NCBI GenBank assembly: GCA_964034945.1 | Contig: OZ035962.1 | Span: 97,817,784 to 97,881,783 of the forward strand | Direction: 5' to 3' | DNA from: Chrysopilus asiliformis | Taxonomy: Eukaryota > Arthropoda > Insecta > Diptera > Rhagionidae | DNA length: 64,000 nucleotides | Shown here: positions 38,724-49,113 of the stretch, one piece after another | Position numbering within the stretch: the first letter of the stretch is position 1 | Layout: every line of letters begins with the position of its first letter | The notes under the pieces: generated by a model | The model's input: the letters and a program-made list of their open reading frames with translations, nothing else | Databases searched by the model: none | Told to the model about the DNA's origin: nothing | Translations under genes and position numbers: made by a program

Positions 38724-38761
38724 CAAGAAGTTTTTAGCGACCGCTCAATCGAGTTAGCGGG
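38724..38761 (-). repeat. Palindromic dispersed repeat, copy 2
   Basis: The reverse complement reads CCGCTAACTCGATTGAGCGG followed by CGCTAAAAACTTCTTG with small differences. It parallels 6598-6634 with roughly 80% identity by eye and keeps the fold-back potential. Confidence 0.5.
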
Positions 38762-38931
38762 AGAATTTCAAGCAAAAACCACCAGTGAATATTACACCCA
38801 AAAAAATTTGGTATGAATGAAACTCCAAAAGTGTCTCAAGAGGGTCCATCCATGTGCGTAACTCTATTGTCTATCCATTTGGATGAACACAAGAGGATAA
38901 AAAAAATGAATCGCTTGGTTGCCTCAATTAA

Positions 38932-39241
38932 CACGTTGGCTGCCAAAGCCTTTTCAGGATTTTGATCGTGCAGTGCCAACGTCTTTTCACGATTTTGGTC
39001 ACCTGAGGCCAACTTTTTTTTGTTATTTTTTGTTTCTTTGTGCCTAAAAATCATTTTTGACTACTCGCGACTTTATTATTGGTCCTAATTTTGCAGTTAT
39101 AACGGTTTTTTTGTTTTCGTGCGACATGGCCTGGGAGAACATAAAACATCCTGTGGGGCCACGTCGCACGAAAATGTGCGACGCGGCCTCAGGGTAACAT
39201 TTGGGTGTCGCACGGAAACGTGCGACAAGGCAGCCAACGTG
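38932..39241. mobile_element. TTAA-flanked MITE, 310 bp (piggyBac-like ends)
   Basis: Perfect terminal inverted repeats CACGTTGGCTGCC and GGCAGCCAACGTG are flanked exactly by TTAA (38928-38931 and 39242-39245). This fits piggyBac-superfamily target choice; Kolobok also uses TTAA, but its ends usually begin with purines. The right half contains three CpG-rich repeats, GTGCGACATGGCC, GTGCGACGCGGCC and GTGCGACAAGGC, and pieces of their inverses such as GTCGCACG. No coding capacity. The left half carries CCAAAGCCTTTTCAGGATTT and a similar second segment with CACGATTTTGGTC. Confidence 0.85.
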
Positions 39242-39245
39242 TTAA

Positions 39246-42200
39246 AATTTATGGAATTTTTCGCGAAAATCTCTTATTGATCCTATCGAAAAATTTACAA
39301 ATGCTAAAACATTTATTTTTCTGAAAATATCTTCCCTAAACTTTGGTTCAAAAATATATTCCTATTTTACGTTTTTTAAATCAATATTTTACATACTGTT
39401 TAAAAGTGAGTTGGGAGAAAAGATGTGCTCTTCATTTAGTAAATTTTATTATAAAATTGGGAAAAATCTCGCATGACCTCCGGCGTAATAATTTGAAAAA
39501 GTAATAGATGGTATTTTGTGTAAAATCTAAAAATATCGCCAGGACCCTGAATTAATTAGTTGAACCACCAACATCAATTTGGTATTTTCCGCTTGGAAAG
39601 ATCCCAAAGTATAGATTAAATATTTTTAACAAGAAAAATTTCTAATTGGGGAGCTATTTCACCTTATCGTAAAGTTCGTTTCCCGTTTAATGAATGAAAT
39701 TTTCTATTTGTGGAAAATTGATTCATTTATTTAGTTTTGTATGTGTTAGTTGCGGGGGGCGAATTTTATCTCGGTTCGCATGTACAGGAAAATGTGTGTT
39801 TTTGTTTATAAAAGGTCATCATTAAAGAATAAATACCTGAATAAATGAGTTTTCTTTATATACGAGGACCATCGTTATAAATATTTTGCTTGGCATCGAA
39901 TGTCAATTAAATGTTATTCTTGGGCTGAATTGCCAAAAAAAATCCGCATTTTCATGAATATTAAATATAACGAGGTCACAGGTATGAATGTTTTTCGCTA
40001 TTTACTGTGTTATTTTCTTCTCTTTATTTTAGGAAACATAAAAAGAACATCTCTATTTTTAGCATTCGCTGAGCAGCGCTTTTCCATATTTAAGAGGAGG
40101 CGCTCAAATCGTGCCAGCATCAATTTTTCCGTGTGAATCAATAAACAATGAGTAGAGAGAAAATGTAAACATTATATCATCTCATTAAGAATATCCAAAC
40201 ATAAGCTTTTATAGCAACACGCAGTATGAAACATGCTGAAATATTTAAGATATTTAACGGGTATGAAGATTTCGAAGAGGATCCATGGCCGAAGTAAACA
40301 GAACAAGAAATTTTCTTACATTTCAATAGACGAGACGATTGAATTAGTCAAGGAAAATTCAATTTGCTATTTTATTTTTTTTATTTTCTTTTAGTATACG
40401 CGATGTAATTTGGTATTGGCAAAGTTTACTGCAAATTTCCAAAAGAAACGAACAAAACTTTAAAACAACATTTATTTGTGAAAGTTAAACACCTTCTGAT
40501 GAGTAACACTGCTGAAATGCTATAAATTTTGGTAAAAGCTTGGGGAAAGTTCGCTTTTGCAATTTTATTTGTGTTTTTTGGAAAATTCAACGAAAACTTT
40601 TAGCCCGAGCACTTCAAATTTTAATTGCATTTCACGTTATGCTAAAGGGAAAGAAACTAAATGTAAAAAGGACTTTTAAGTTTTTCGGAAAATCTTAAAT
40701 ATGTATTTTCTTAGGCAAGTAACGGGAATGGAATGGTAATGGGAGCAATGAATGAAATCGATTCCCTCCCCAAGGAAAACTTTTTCCAACACTCTGGATT
40801 TGATTCGTCCTTGCTATGTATACATGTTGCCTGGCTCTCTTCAATTCGTACTGGCGCTTATAACGTTGATGGTGAAAAATTGTCTTTCGAGTTGAAATGG
40901 AAATGATTTTGTTGTTGTTGTTGTTTTTATTTGAATCGTTTTTCTCAGTGAATAAGCGATTTTCACGATGGAGCAAACATTTCAATCCAGAACAAATCCC
41001 AAGGCACATAACTCCTTAAAATCGCGCCGGAAGTGCCTACAACAGCAGTGTAGAGGAGAAATGGAGTCGTGTCAAGCAGGCATATTCTTGCGGAAAAGTT
41101 TCCATCTGCAGCTGTGCAGTTAATGTACTCGTACAGATCCTTAAAAGTTTGAACGTATAATGCTTTTGGTTGGTATGAAGTGTGGGGGGATGAAAAAAAC
41201 CATACTCGTGCTCATAAGTAGTGGAAAGGATTCGTTTAAATTTAAGCATTGGGTCATTTTGAACATTTTATTATTACTGGAAATCTTTTCTGTTGTCATT
41301 CAATTAAATATTATTTTGCTTGTGGGCGTGAATCCCCCCAAAGCGGGTTAAGTTTGTGATATACGTTTTAATAGTAGAAAAAAAAATACCAACACAATTC
41401 CATCAATCTGTATTTCCTGTGGAGCGTAGGGACATCAGAATTTTTTTTTCCGGGTTTTGCATGAGTTGCTTTGTGGTTATTTCGTCATTTTTTGTTTGGC
41501 TTCGGATTCGAAGGAGCCACATTAGCGGACTTAGGTTGGAACCGCTGTCGTCATCAATGGTTGGTTCTACAGATGGCTCCCCTAATGGTGCCGAAATTCG
41601 AAAATAGGACACATGCGTCGCCGTTGTGTGTGTGGGATAGCAGTTCAATAGGGGGTGACGAAGTGGCATTACTGAAGCCCAAAAATGGATGATAGATGGG
41701 ATAATAGAGGTGGGTAATTTAAGGGTTTTTGATCGCTGCCTGTTGTTAGTCTCTGGAAAATACCCTCGTGTGGTTCACTTACACTGCTTTCCCAGTTCCG
41801 TTTATTTTTATGCTGCGTTGGGCTTTGACGTCAATTTGACTTTGATACAACGGAAGTTTTCCTCTTCTTCCAGACGGCCTGTTTTTTCACTTCATTCGAG
41901 TTTACATTTTTATTCCCTTTTTGTTCGGTGGGTAAGGACTAAAATCGGCTTATATAGGTTCCATTGGTTGAGAGAGAGTAATTGGAAGTCAATGATTGGG
42001 ACATGAATTTTCTTTCATTGACTGTATTGGTAGGGCATCAAAAGTCCTTAAAGCATTTCCTTATATTTCACAATTTCACAAATGGATAGGATCAAAGTGA
42101 AGGGTGCTGAGATTTGATGGTAGAGGGGTTCAAAAGGTTTCAACGCAAATCTATAGTAGGTAGCATCGAAAGGAAACTATACAACATAAAAAAAAACCCC

Positions 42201-42864
42201 TAACCAAACAGCTTAAGAACGTCTGAATTTGATTCTAATGATGAATTGAAGCGGTGCGAAAGCGAAACGCTGATGCAGAAGTTTACTTTTCGGTATATTG
42301 ACATTGATTGCGTGGAGTTGAGGCATTTATTGGAAGGTAATCAGGAATGAAGATCCCTAAGGGCACAAGAACATATCACATAAATAAACATACATAAATT
42401 TATTTATCTGTGGGATGAGTGTATCTAAAATTTGTTTTGGGAAAATGAAGAGATGAGATGAGCTGACGTTCATTGATGTCGATGTTGAATTTGGACAAAG
42501 CTGTTTTGGAATTTTTTCCTCTGATTTGGATAATGATATATTTTGTTCAAAATGTTATTTCCATAAATTCAATGAAATTCATGTGTACAGAGGGAAATTA
42601 AGATTTTCTATGAAAAACATGACATATATTGAACCTATTTTGATTTTTCTGTCCGCAAGGGTGTTTGCTCGTTTATTTTGTTTGTTTGTCAAACTTTATG
42701 ATTATATTCGAGTTTAAAAAGATTTTGAATTTCTGTACAAATCAGAAATGATCCTCTTTTAATCATATTTGCGAGCAAATATGAAGTTAACACAATATTT
42801 TATGGGTTGAAAGGTGGACATACTTTCTACTAAATCTATCAGAAATAAAAGTGAAAAAAAACAT
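39246..42864. other. Stretch without a supported gene
   Basis: GC rises around 41510-41660, where a minus frame (41403-41669) includes GEPSVEPTIDDDSGSNLSPL. It is overlapped by plus-strand frames of similar length and I cannot assign it. A TTGTTGTTGTTG run lies at about 40910-40925. No repeat shared with the rest of the window was found. Confidence 0.45.
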
Positions 42865-43574
42865 TTTTTTAATTTTATTTTTTATGCTCTTATCTCAGTT
42901 TTATCTCGCTTTTATTTCTGGTCCAGTGTTTTTAAAAAAAATGTTTTTTTCCTTTTTTTAAGTAAAAGTTTTTTTTTAATTTCTTTTATTCTATCCTTTT
43001 TTAATTTTTTTTATTTCGTCCTTTTTAGTATCACTAAAAATCAAAAATTTACCATGCTTTTATTAGTCTTCAAATATATATCCTTACATTTCACATGTCT
43101 TTACGAAATTTTTGACTCCAGATTCGAATTCAGAGGACCCTGAAATCCTCCAAAATACTCATTTCACATGTCTGCGAAATTTTTGACTCCAGATTCGAAT
43201 TCAGAGGACCCCAGAACACTTTTTGAGAAAAGGGATAATCACGTTATCCTTACAGGGCGTTCCGTTTGTTCTTATAGAGTTCGCAATGCCAGAATCGGAT
43301 TCATCGTTCCCAAAAAAACTACCAAATGAGGTTTTTTCCGGAAAATTTGAGAAAAAGGGTACTCACATTATCATTACTTGACCTTCACTTATCCTTACAA
43401 GGGCGATGTAGTAAAAATATTGTATCGTAATCGGAATTACGTATGTGTGCAAAATTTCAAATCAATCGGATAAGCAGAAGTGGGTCAAAATCAGATCGCA
43501 AGATTTGACCCTGACAGACAAACAGACCGACAAATAGATACGAAAACAAGCTAAATAAAAGCTTTTAAAAAAAC
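42865..43574 (+). mobile_element. Interspersed repeat family C, copy 1
   Basis: It aligns end to end, with gaps, to the reverse complement of 46790-47230. Shared landmarks are TTTTTATGCTYTTATCTC, a T-rich block, CGAAATTTTTGACTCC, AATCGGATTCA, GGTTTTTTCC versus GATTTTTTCC, a TGCAAAATTTCAARTCAATC core, a GACAGACAnACAGAC-type array, and AAAGCTTTTnAAAAAAC. The class is unknown; no terminal inverted repeat is clear. The tetranucleotide array and core link it to the HINE-like and Helitron families. Confidence 0.7.
43087..43227. repeat. Tandem duplication inside family C copy 1 (period 73 bp)
   Basis: CATTTCACATGTCT and the following CGAAATTTTTGACTCCAGAT plus TCGAATTCAGAGGACC occur at 43087 and again at 43160. 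The second unit lacks a few bases. The copy at 46790-47230 has only one unit, so the duplication arose in this copy or its lineage. Confidence 0.9.
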
Positions 43575-45863
43575 GTTGTTTTTCGGACTGATTTTGTTTA
43601 GGGAAACCTTACTCTGTCCGATTTATTGATTTCTAGGACTGATTTTTTCAGAGAAAACCGATTTTCGCTGATTTTTAATTTTTTTTAGTGAAAACAGTCA
43701 AAAACCCTTGGTTTTCTTGGAACCCTTGAGTGATAAAAGTTCACAATAATGATTTATCTACGAGAAATAAGGGAAAAAAAATCGTCCGTCTAAGTTAGAT
43801 TCGTTCCTTTTATGTAATTTCATAATGAAAACAAATAACTCGTGATTAATACCCAAAATAACATAAGTTAGGATCGTAGGAGAATTATTAACAGTTTTAC
43901 CTTTACATAACTTTTGTATATCAATAGATGGAGCAAATATTGCGTAAATCGTTAATTTTCAACTATGTAGATGGAGACATTAATACCGAAAATTAGTGTA
44001 TTAATATTCATGTTGGTTAGTTTTGCCGCTAACATAAATCAATGTTAATCCACGTGCCTTTTACTTTTCTTAATTTTTGTTAATAGATTTATAAGTCTTC
44101 ATTTGACTTTAACATATCGTAGATTATGAACGACTCCACAATAAAATTTATTAACAATTTCTCTTTTTTTTTCTTATAGTTTTTTTTTGGTTGTTGTTTT
44201 TCAGTATCTTTGGACGAGTTTCAGAATTTTCGGATATTTTATTGTTTTATGCCTCCGCTCAACTGAATAAACATAAACCAAATGTCTGATGGAAGATCTG
44301 CTAAACTCATTCACATATGCTATCCGTTAAAATCATCACTTGGAATTGTTGAATCTGAACAAAAGCATCACTAAATCACTTCACACGAAATCCCATCAAG
44401 TACAAAACTTTTAAGCAATTATCACATTTGGTATCCATTATTCATATCCAAAAAGTTACTTGTTTTATGTACTTGACTGATTGAACTTGAGAATCCCCAT
44501 ATTTACAACTGAAACTATGTTGATGTGGTATATGCAATGGAGCATAGATTTGTTTTCGCCCCCGCTCGTTACATGGCGGAATGCATTCATATATTGTTCA
44601 ACCTAAAACAGCATTAACGGCAACAACAACAACACCACCAACACTATTGTAATAATAATGGTTTTTTGATGTTGTTAATTGCTCTTATTGTTGCTGGATG
44701 GATTTTTGGTTGCTACTTGAGTACATCAACTTCTGAAGATGCATAGAACCTTGAAAAATAGTCCGGGACCCGAAGTGCATTAGTCCATCAATTATTATTG
44801 ATGCAAGTTGTAAGGAAACAATAGCAAGAGCATAACTTGGGACAAGTATGTCCGAAGAACAATGTTCTGAGAAATCATTCAAAGTACAACATGCAGTACA
44901 AGCATTAAAAATATAGCTTCAACAAGACAAGTGCAACAACTAAGTAAAAGACGAAACTAGACAGGATTTTTTTTTCTTATTTAGCTGCTCCACTGGGCAT
45001 TTGAGAAAGTTTAAACACCGAATTGAATTCAAACTAAGCTCAAAGTTCAAGTCGGACTAGAAATCATCTTAAGAAGTTATGCTTGCGTATATGAACAAAA
45101 AACCGTTTATGTGTGTATGTGGCTTTTCGATTTGAGAACATATAATGTCGAAAGAATTTTCAACATAAACGTATTGTTTACTTTGCATATGGTTATGTTT
45201 GCTCATATTGTCTCTGTTTATTCCATGTGTGATGATATTCATTCATTTATTTAGTTGCATTCAGCTGCAGACCTCATTAATATTAATTAATATGATTAAG
45301 CATAAATGATTTCCATAAATGATGCATTCACAAATATTTAGTTTGTGGGAAAAATTATGAGGCTGCTACAACAAATGCACATAATTGCCGGGTTACTAAT
45401 GCTAAGATTGGCCCAGTCTGAATCACTACCGTTTATACTGAATCCATAAAATTCGTGTTAGTTGGCGTGTTGTCGTTGTCGTTGATGACCACCTGTGAGG
45501 TGAGGCTGCCCTATAGGGCGCTTGTGGCGTGTCATTGTAATTATAGCTGCACTGATTATAGATCCATGCAAAAAATTGTCCAGTGTGGGTAATAACGAAG
45601 GGCTGATATCATCTACTTCTATAATTTACAAATTGATGTCTAGCACTTTGAATAAATATTATCAGCTATCTTTGTGGTTATAATAAAGTGATTATTTACT
45701 AAAATATTTAGATATTTATCATATCTGAAAATTACTAGTAAACATCGTTTTTTTCTAATATTTATCTTATCTACTAATAGTTTGTAAACATAGTTGAATA
45801 TGGTTTTTTTTAAATTCTGTATGTAACCTCAGGGAATAATCATACTTAGTAATAATTTATATA
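43575..45863. other. Non-coding stretch, simple repeats only
   Basis: No gene is supported. A (CAA)n/(ACC)n run lies at about 44615-44645, and T-rich runs occur at 43660-43690 and 44160-44200. The sequence immediately before 45864 is very AT-rich, as is usual at Helitron targets. Confidence 0.5.
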
Positions 45864-46540
45864 TCATACTCATACTAATATATAAAAATGAGTTGGTGTC
45901 TGTCTGTTCCTCTTTCACGCAAAAAACTGCTGAACCGATTGACTTGAAATTTGGAATGAGTGTCTGTGGTAGTTCTGGTTCCAACATAGGCATACAGAAA
46001 CATAGGCATGCGCGAGGGGTGGGGGGAGTAAGGGGAGTAAGGTGAGTAAGGGGAGGGGGTAAAGTGATTTCGAAACTTAGTTTTTGCGCTATGTTACTCT
46101 TTCGCGGCGAAACTACTGAACCCGATTGCCCTGAAATTTGACGTAGATGTTCGTCGGGGATCCAGCCCCAACATAGACCCATTAAAAAGTAGCCCGAGAG
46201 GTGGACGGAGTAAGGGGAGGGGGCAAAGTGATCTCGAAACTTAGCTCTTCCTCTATGTTACTCTTTCGCGGGGAAACTACCGAGCCGATTGGCCTGAAAT
46301 TTGGCATAGATGTTCGTCGGCGGTCCAGCCCCAACATAGACCCATTAAAAAGTAGCCCGAGAGGTGGAAGGAGTAAGGCGAGGGGGTAAAGTGATCTCGA
46401 AACTTAGCTCTTCCTCTATGTTACCCTTTCGCGGGGAAACTACCGAGCCGATTGGCCTGAAGTGTAGCTCCAACATAGACCATCAAAAGAAAAAAAATTT
46501 TGAAAAAACTTAACTCGGCGACGACGGGAATGCAAACTAG
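45864..46540 (+). mobile_element. Non-autonomous Helitron, copy 2, with amplified internal unit
   Basis: The 5' end is TCATACTCATACTAATATAT (TC at 45864; a second possible TC start lies at 45870). The 3' end is CTAG at 46537-46540 followed by T, with hairpin remnant CTCGGCGACGACGGG before it. A at 45863 and T at 46541 give the expected A|T target. It shares AAAATGAGTTGGTGTCTGTC and most of the body with copy 1, but is about 300 bp longer because of internal tandem repetition. The 62-codon frame at 46201-46389 is inside that repeat and is not a gene. Confidence 0.85.
46015..46470 (+). repeat. Internal tandem repeat in Helitron copy 2, period about 164 bp, nearly three units
   Basis: ATGTTACTCTTTCGCGG occurs at 46091 and 46255, and as ATGTTACCCTTTCGCGG at 46418. 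Each unit contains GTAAGGGGAGGGGG, CTCGAAACTTAG, CCGATTGGCCTGAAATTT and CCCCAACATAGACCCATT. Helitron copy 1 (15580-15949) has a single unit. The units are close to identical, so the expansion is fairly recent. Confidence 0.9.
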
Positions 46541-46789
46541 TAATATATAATTTTTTTACTAAATGTTGTTTCTGATTTTGAAGAGGTTTTTACAACGGAG
46601 ATTTTTTCCCAATTTTATAAACCAAACTTTCGAAACGAAAATAATTTTTAAATTTTTCGATAATATTTAGTTGGTTTTTATTTTATAAGGAAAGCTTTTG
46701 CACTTGCAATTGACGTGTTAATGCAATTTTTACTAAGATATTTTATTAACGATAATAACTCACCTTCCTGTTTCGTCACTATCTCGTTT

Positions 46790-47230
46790 TTTCAAAAGCT
46801 TTTATTGCTTTTTTGTTTGTGTGTGGTTGTCTGTATGTCTGTCATGGCCGAATTTTGTAATCTAACTTAGATCCAGTTTCACTCATCCAAGATTGACTTG
46901 AAATTTTGCAAAAATACGTAACTTTTATGACAAATTCACTACTTGTAAGAAAAACGGGAGGTCCTGCCAGTATTTTACTCAAGCTTTCTGGAAAAAATCT
47001 CATGTGGAGATTTTTGGGGACGCTGAATCCGATTCCGGAGTCAAAAATTTCGTAAGGAGGCAAATATATAATATTCGAAGACTAAAAATTGTGAAATAAA
47101 AAATAAATAAAACAAAAAATAAAAAAAAAATCTTTAAGTAAAAAAAACTTTCAAAAAAGAAAAAAAAATATCGGCGCTGTGTATCAGAATTAAAATCGAG
47201 ATAAAAGCATAAAAAATAAAATAAAACCAA
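46790..47230 (-). mobile_element. Interspersed repeat family C, copy 2
   Basis: The reverse-complement partner of 42865-43574. On the plus strand it shows AAAGCTTTTATTGC, then TTGTCTGTATGTCTGTCATG (a decayed GTCY array), GATTGACTTGAAATTTTGCA, and GGAGTCAAAAATTTCG, followed by A-rich sequence. Open frames in it are artefacts of the A/T runs. Confidence 0.7.
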
Positions 47231-47289
47231 AAAAATATTGTTTTTAGTACATTTTTTTTGATAAAATCTTTTTTTACATTTTTTCCAAA

Positions 47290-47700
47290 TTTTTCTTTTT
47301 ATGAAGTGCGAACTTCTTAATATTCGCTGCGATAGAAATTAAATGTATGGAAGATTTATGTAGAATCATATGCTAAATACTCTTTTTCTCAACGAATTTT
47401 TCAGCAGAACAATGCAGACCTTTTTCGAAAAAAAAATCTGAACTACTTTTTCAAATTTATGGGAAACAGGAAAAGTCTGGACAAATAAAATTTTAATGTA
47501 TGGAAAAATTATGCAAAATAGTGTTCCAAATACATTTTTCATTAAGTATACCTTTTTCGATAGGAAACACAATTTTCGAAAACTTTTTTACTTATGGGGG
47601 CGAAGGAAATGGTTCTATCAAAATTTTCTGTATTGAAGAGTTATGTGGAAGAGTATTTGAAATACTTTTTGTCTTAATTTTTTTTTAATACGACGCACAT
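47290..47700 (-). repeat. Degenerate threefold repeat derived from a family A segment
   Basis: TGTATGGAAGATTTATGTAG plus AATCATATGCTAAATAC at 47343-47380 matches the family A segment TGTATGGAAGTTTTATGTAG at 47943-47962. Weaker copies begin near 47497 (TGTATGGAAAAATTATGCAA) and 47631 (GTATTGAAGAGTTATGTGG). Spacing is 134 to 154 bp. It is probably an old relative of the neighbouring HINE-like element that multiplied this segment. Confidence 0.45.
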
Positions 47701-47788
47701 TTTTCGAGGACATTGTGAAATACAATTACACTTTTTGATAGAAGAGAAAGATAGAAGCATAATTTGGTTTTACAAGTGTTTTAATAAA

Positions 47789-48362
47789 AAAACATAACAA
47801 AAGCTATAATTGCCAATCTGGCAATCATTGGAGACCCGTATGGTGATATTCGTATCAAAATTCGAACAGTTATACCAAAATTCCACTTTGAAGTCAAACT
47901 TTCCAATAAGATTTTTTAAAATTTATTCCAATCGGATTTTGATGTATGGAAGTTTTATGTAGAATCATATCCTAAATAACTTTTGTTCTTGGACTTTTTT
48001 GATAAGATGCACCGTTTTTGAGATATTCACAAAAAACGATTTCGTTCGTATGGGGGGTACCCCCCCTAATAGTCCATTTTTGCCCATTAACGAACTTAGC
48101 CTCACATTTTACGAAAAACGGATCTGTACAAAATTTCAAGTCTCTAGCTTAATCCGTGCGCCCGCAATCCGCGCCACAGACAGACGGACAGACGGACGGA
48201 CGGACGGACGGACAGACGGACGGACGGACATGCTAAATTCAACTTTTTTCATCATTCTAAACACACTGGTGTAATTCATTTTTTTGTGCGATGACGGGAT
48301 CTTGGCGTTACAAACGGTAAGGCAAAGTTAATATACCCTTTGGTTTCACCATACGGGTATAA
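47789..48362 (-). mobile_element. HINE-like element, family A, copy 3
   Basis: On the minus strand it begins TTTATACCCG, with subterminal repeats at 48347-48358 and 47834-47845. The hairpin ATTGCCAGATTGGCAAT and GTTATGTTT lie at the low-coordinate end. The (GTCY)n array, read as GGAC/AGAC on the plus strand, spans about 48177-48231. It is head-to-head with copy 4 at 48539. The plus-strand 91-codon frame at 47999-48274 (TDGRTDGRT residues) is array translation. Confidence 0.85.
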
Positions 48363-48538
48363 AAAACAGGAGTTGCAAGACTAAAGCAACATATTTTTCA
48401 AACTATTTAATAAATGTATCGTTGATTGTGACATTCAATTAACAACATATCTTTAAAAAATCGATAACGAATTAATAGTGTAAAATAAAAAAACTCTTCA
48501 GACTCCCAAAACGACTGTAATTAAACGAATTAAGTATA

Positions 48539-49113
48539 TTTATACCCGTATGGTGAAACCAAAGGGTATATTAACTTTGCCTTACCGTTTGTAACGCCAA
48601 GATCCCGTCATCACACACAAAAATGAATTACACCAGTGTGTTTAAAATGATAAAAAAAATTGAATTTTGCATGTCCGTCCGTCCGTCTGTCTGTCCGTCC
48701 GTCCGTCTGTCCGTCCGTCCGTCTGTCCGTCTGTCTGTAGCGCGGATTGCGGGCGCACGGATTGAGCCAGAGACTTGAAAGTTTGCACAGATTCGTTTTT
48801 CGTAAAATGTGAGGCTAAGTTCGTTAATGGGCAAAAATGGACCATTAGGGGGGGTACCCCCCATACGAACGAAAACGTTTTTTGCGAATATCTAAAAAAC
48901 GGTACATCCTATCAAAAAAGTCTAAGAACAAAAGTTATTTAGAATATGATTCTACATAAAACTCCCATACATCAAAATCCGATTGGAACAAGTTTTAAAA
49001 AAATCTTATTGGAAAATTTGAATTCAAATGAAATTTTGATACGCCGTTCAATCAAATCACCATACGGGTTTTCAATAATTGCCAGATTGGCAATTATAGC
49101 TTTTGTTATGTTT
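48539..49113 (+). mobile_element. HINE-like element, family A, copy 4
   Basis: ACCCGTATGGTG at 48544-48555 and CACCATACGGGT at 49058-49069. A (GTCY)n array of about 17 units lies around 48671-48738. The hairpin is AATTGCCAGATTGGCAATT and the terminus GTTATGTTT. The region just before the 3' subterminal repeat is slightly shorter than in copies 1 to 3. The target flanks are T-rich. Confidence 0.85.

Noticed and set aside
41403..41669. Minus-strand frame with an acidic, protein-like segment (GEPSVEPTIDDDSGSNLSPL)
   Set aside because: Plus-strand frames of similar length cover the same DNA, no splice sites stand out, and the peptide is not recognised.
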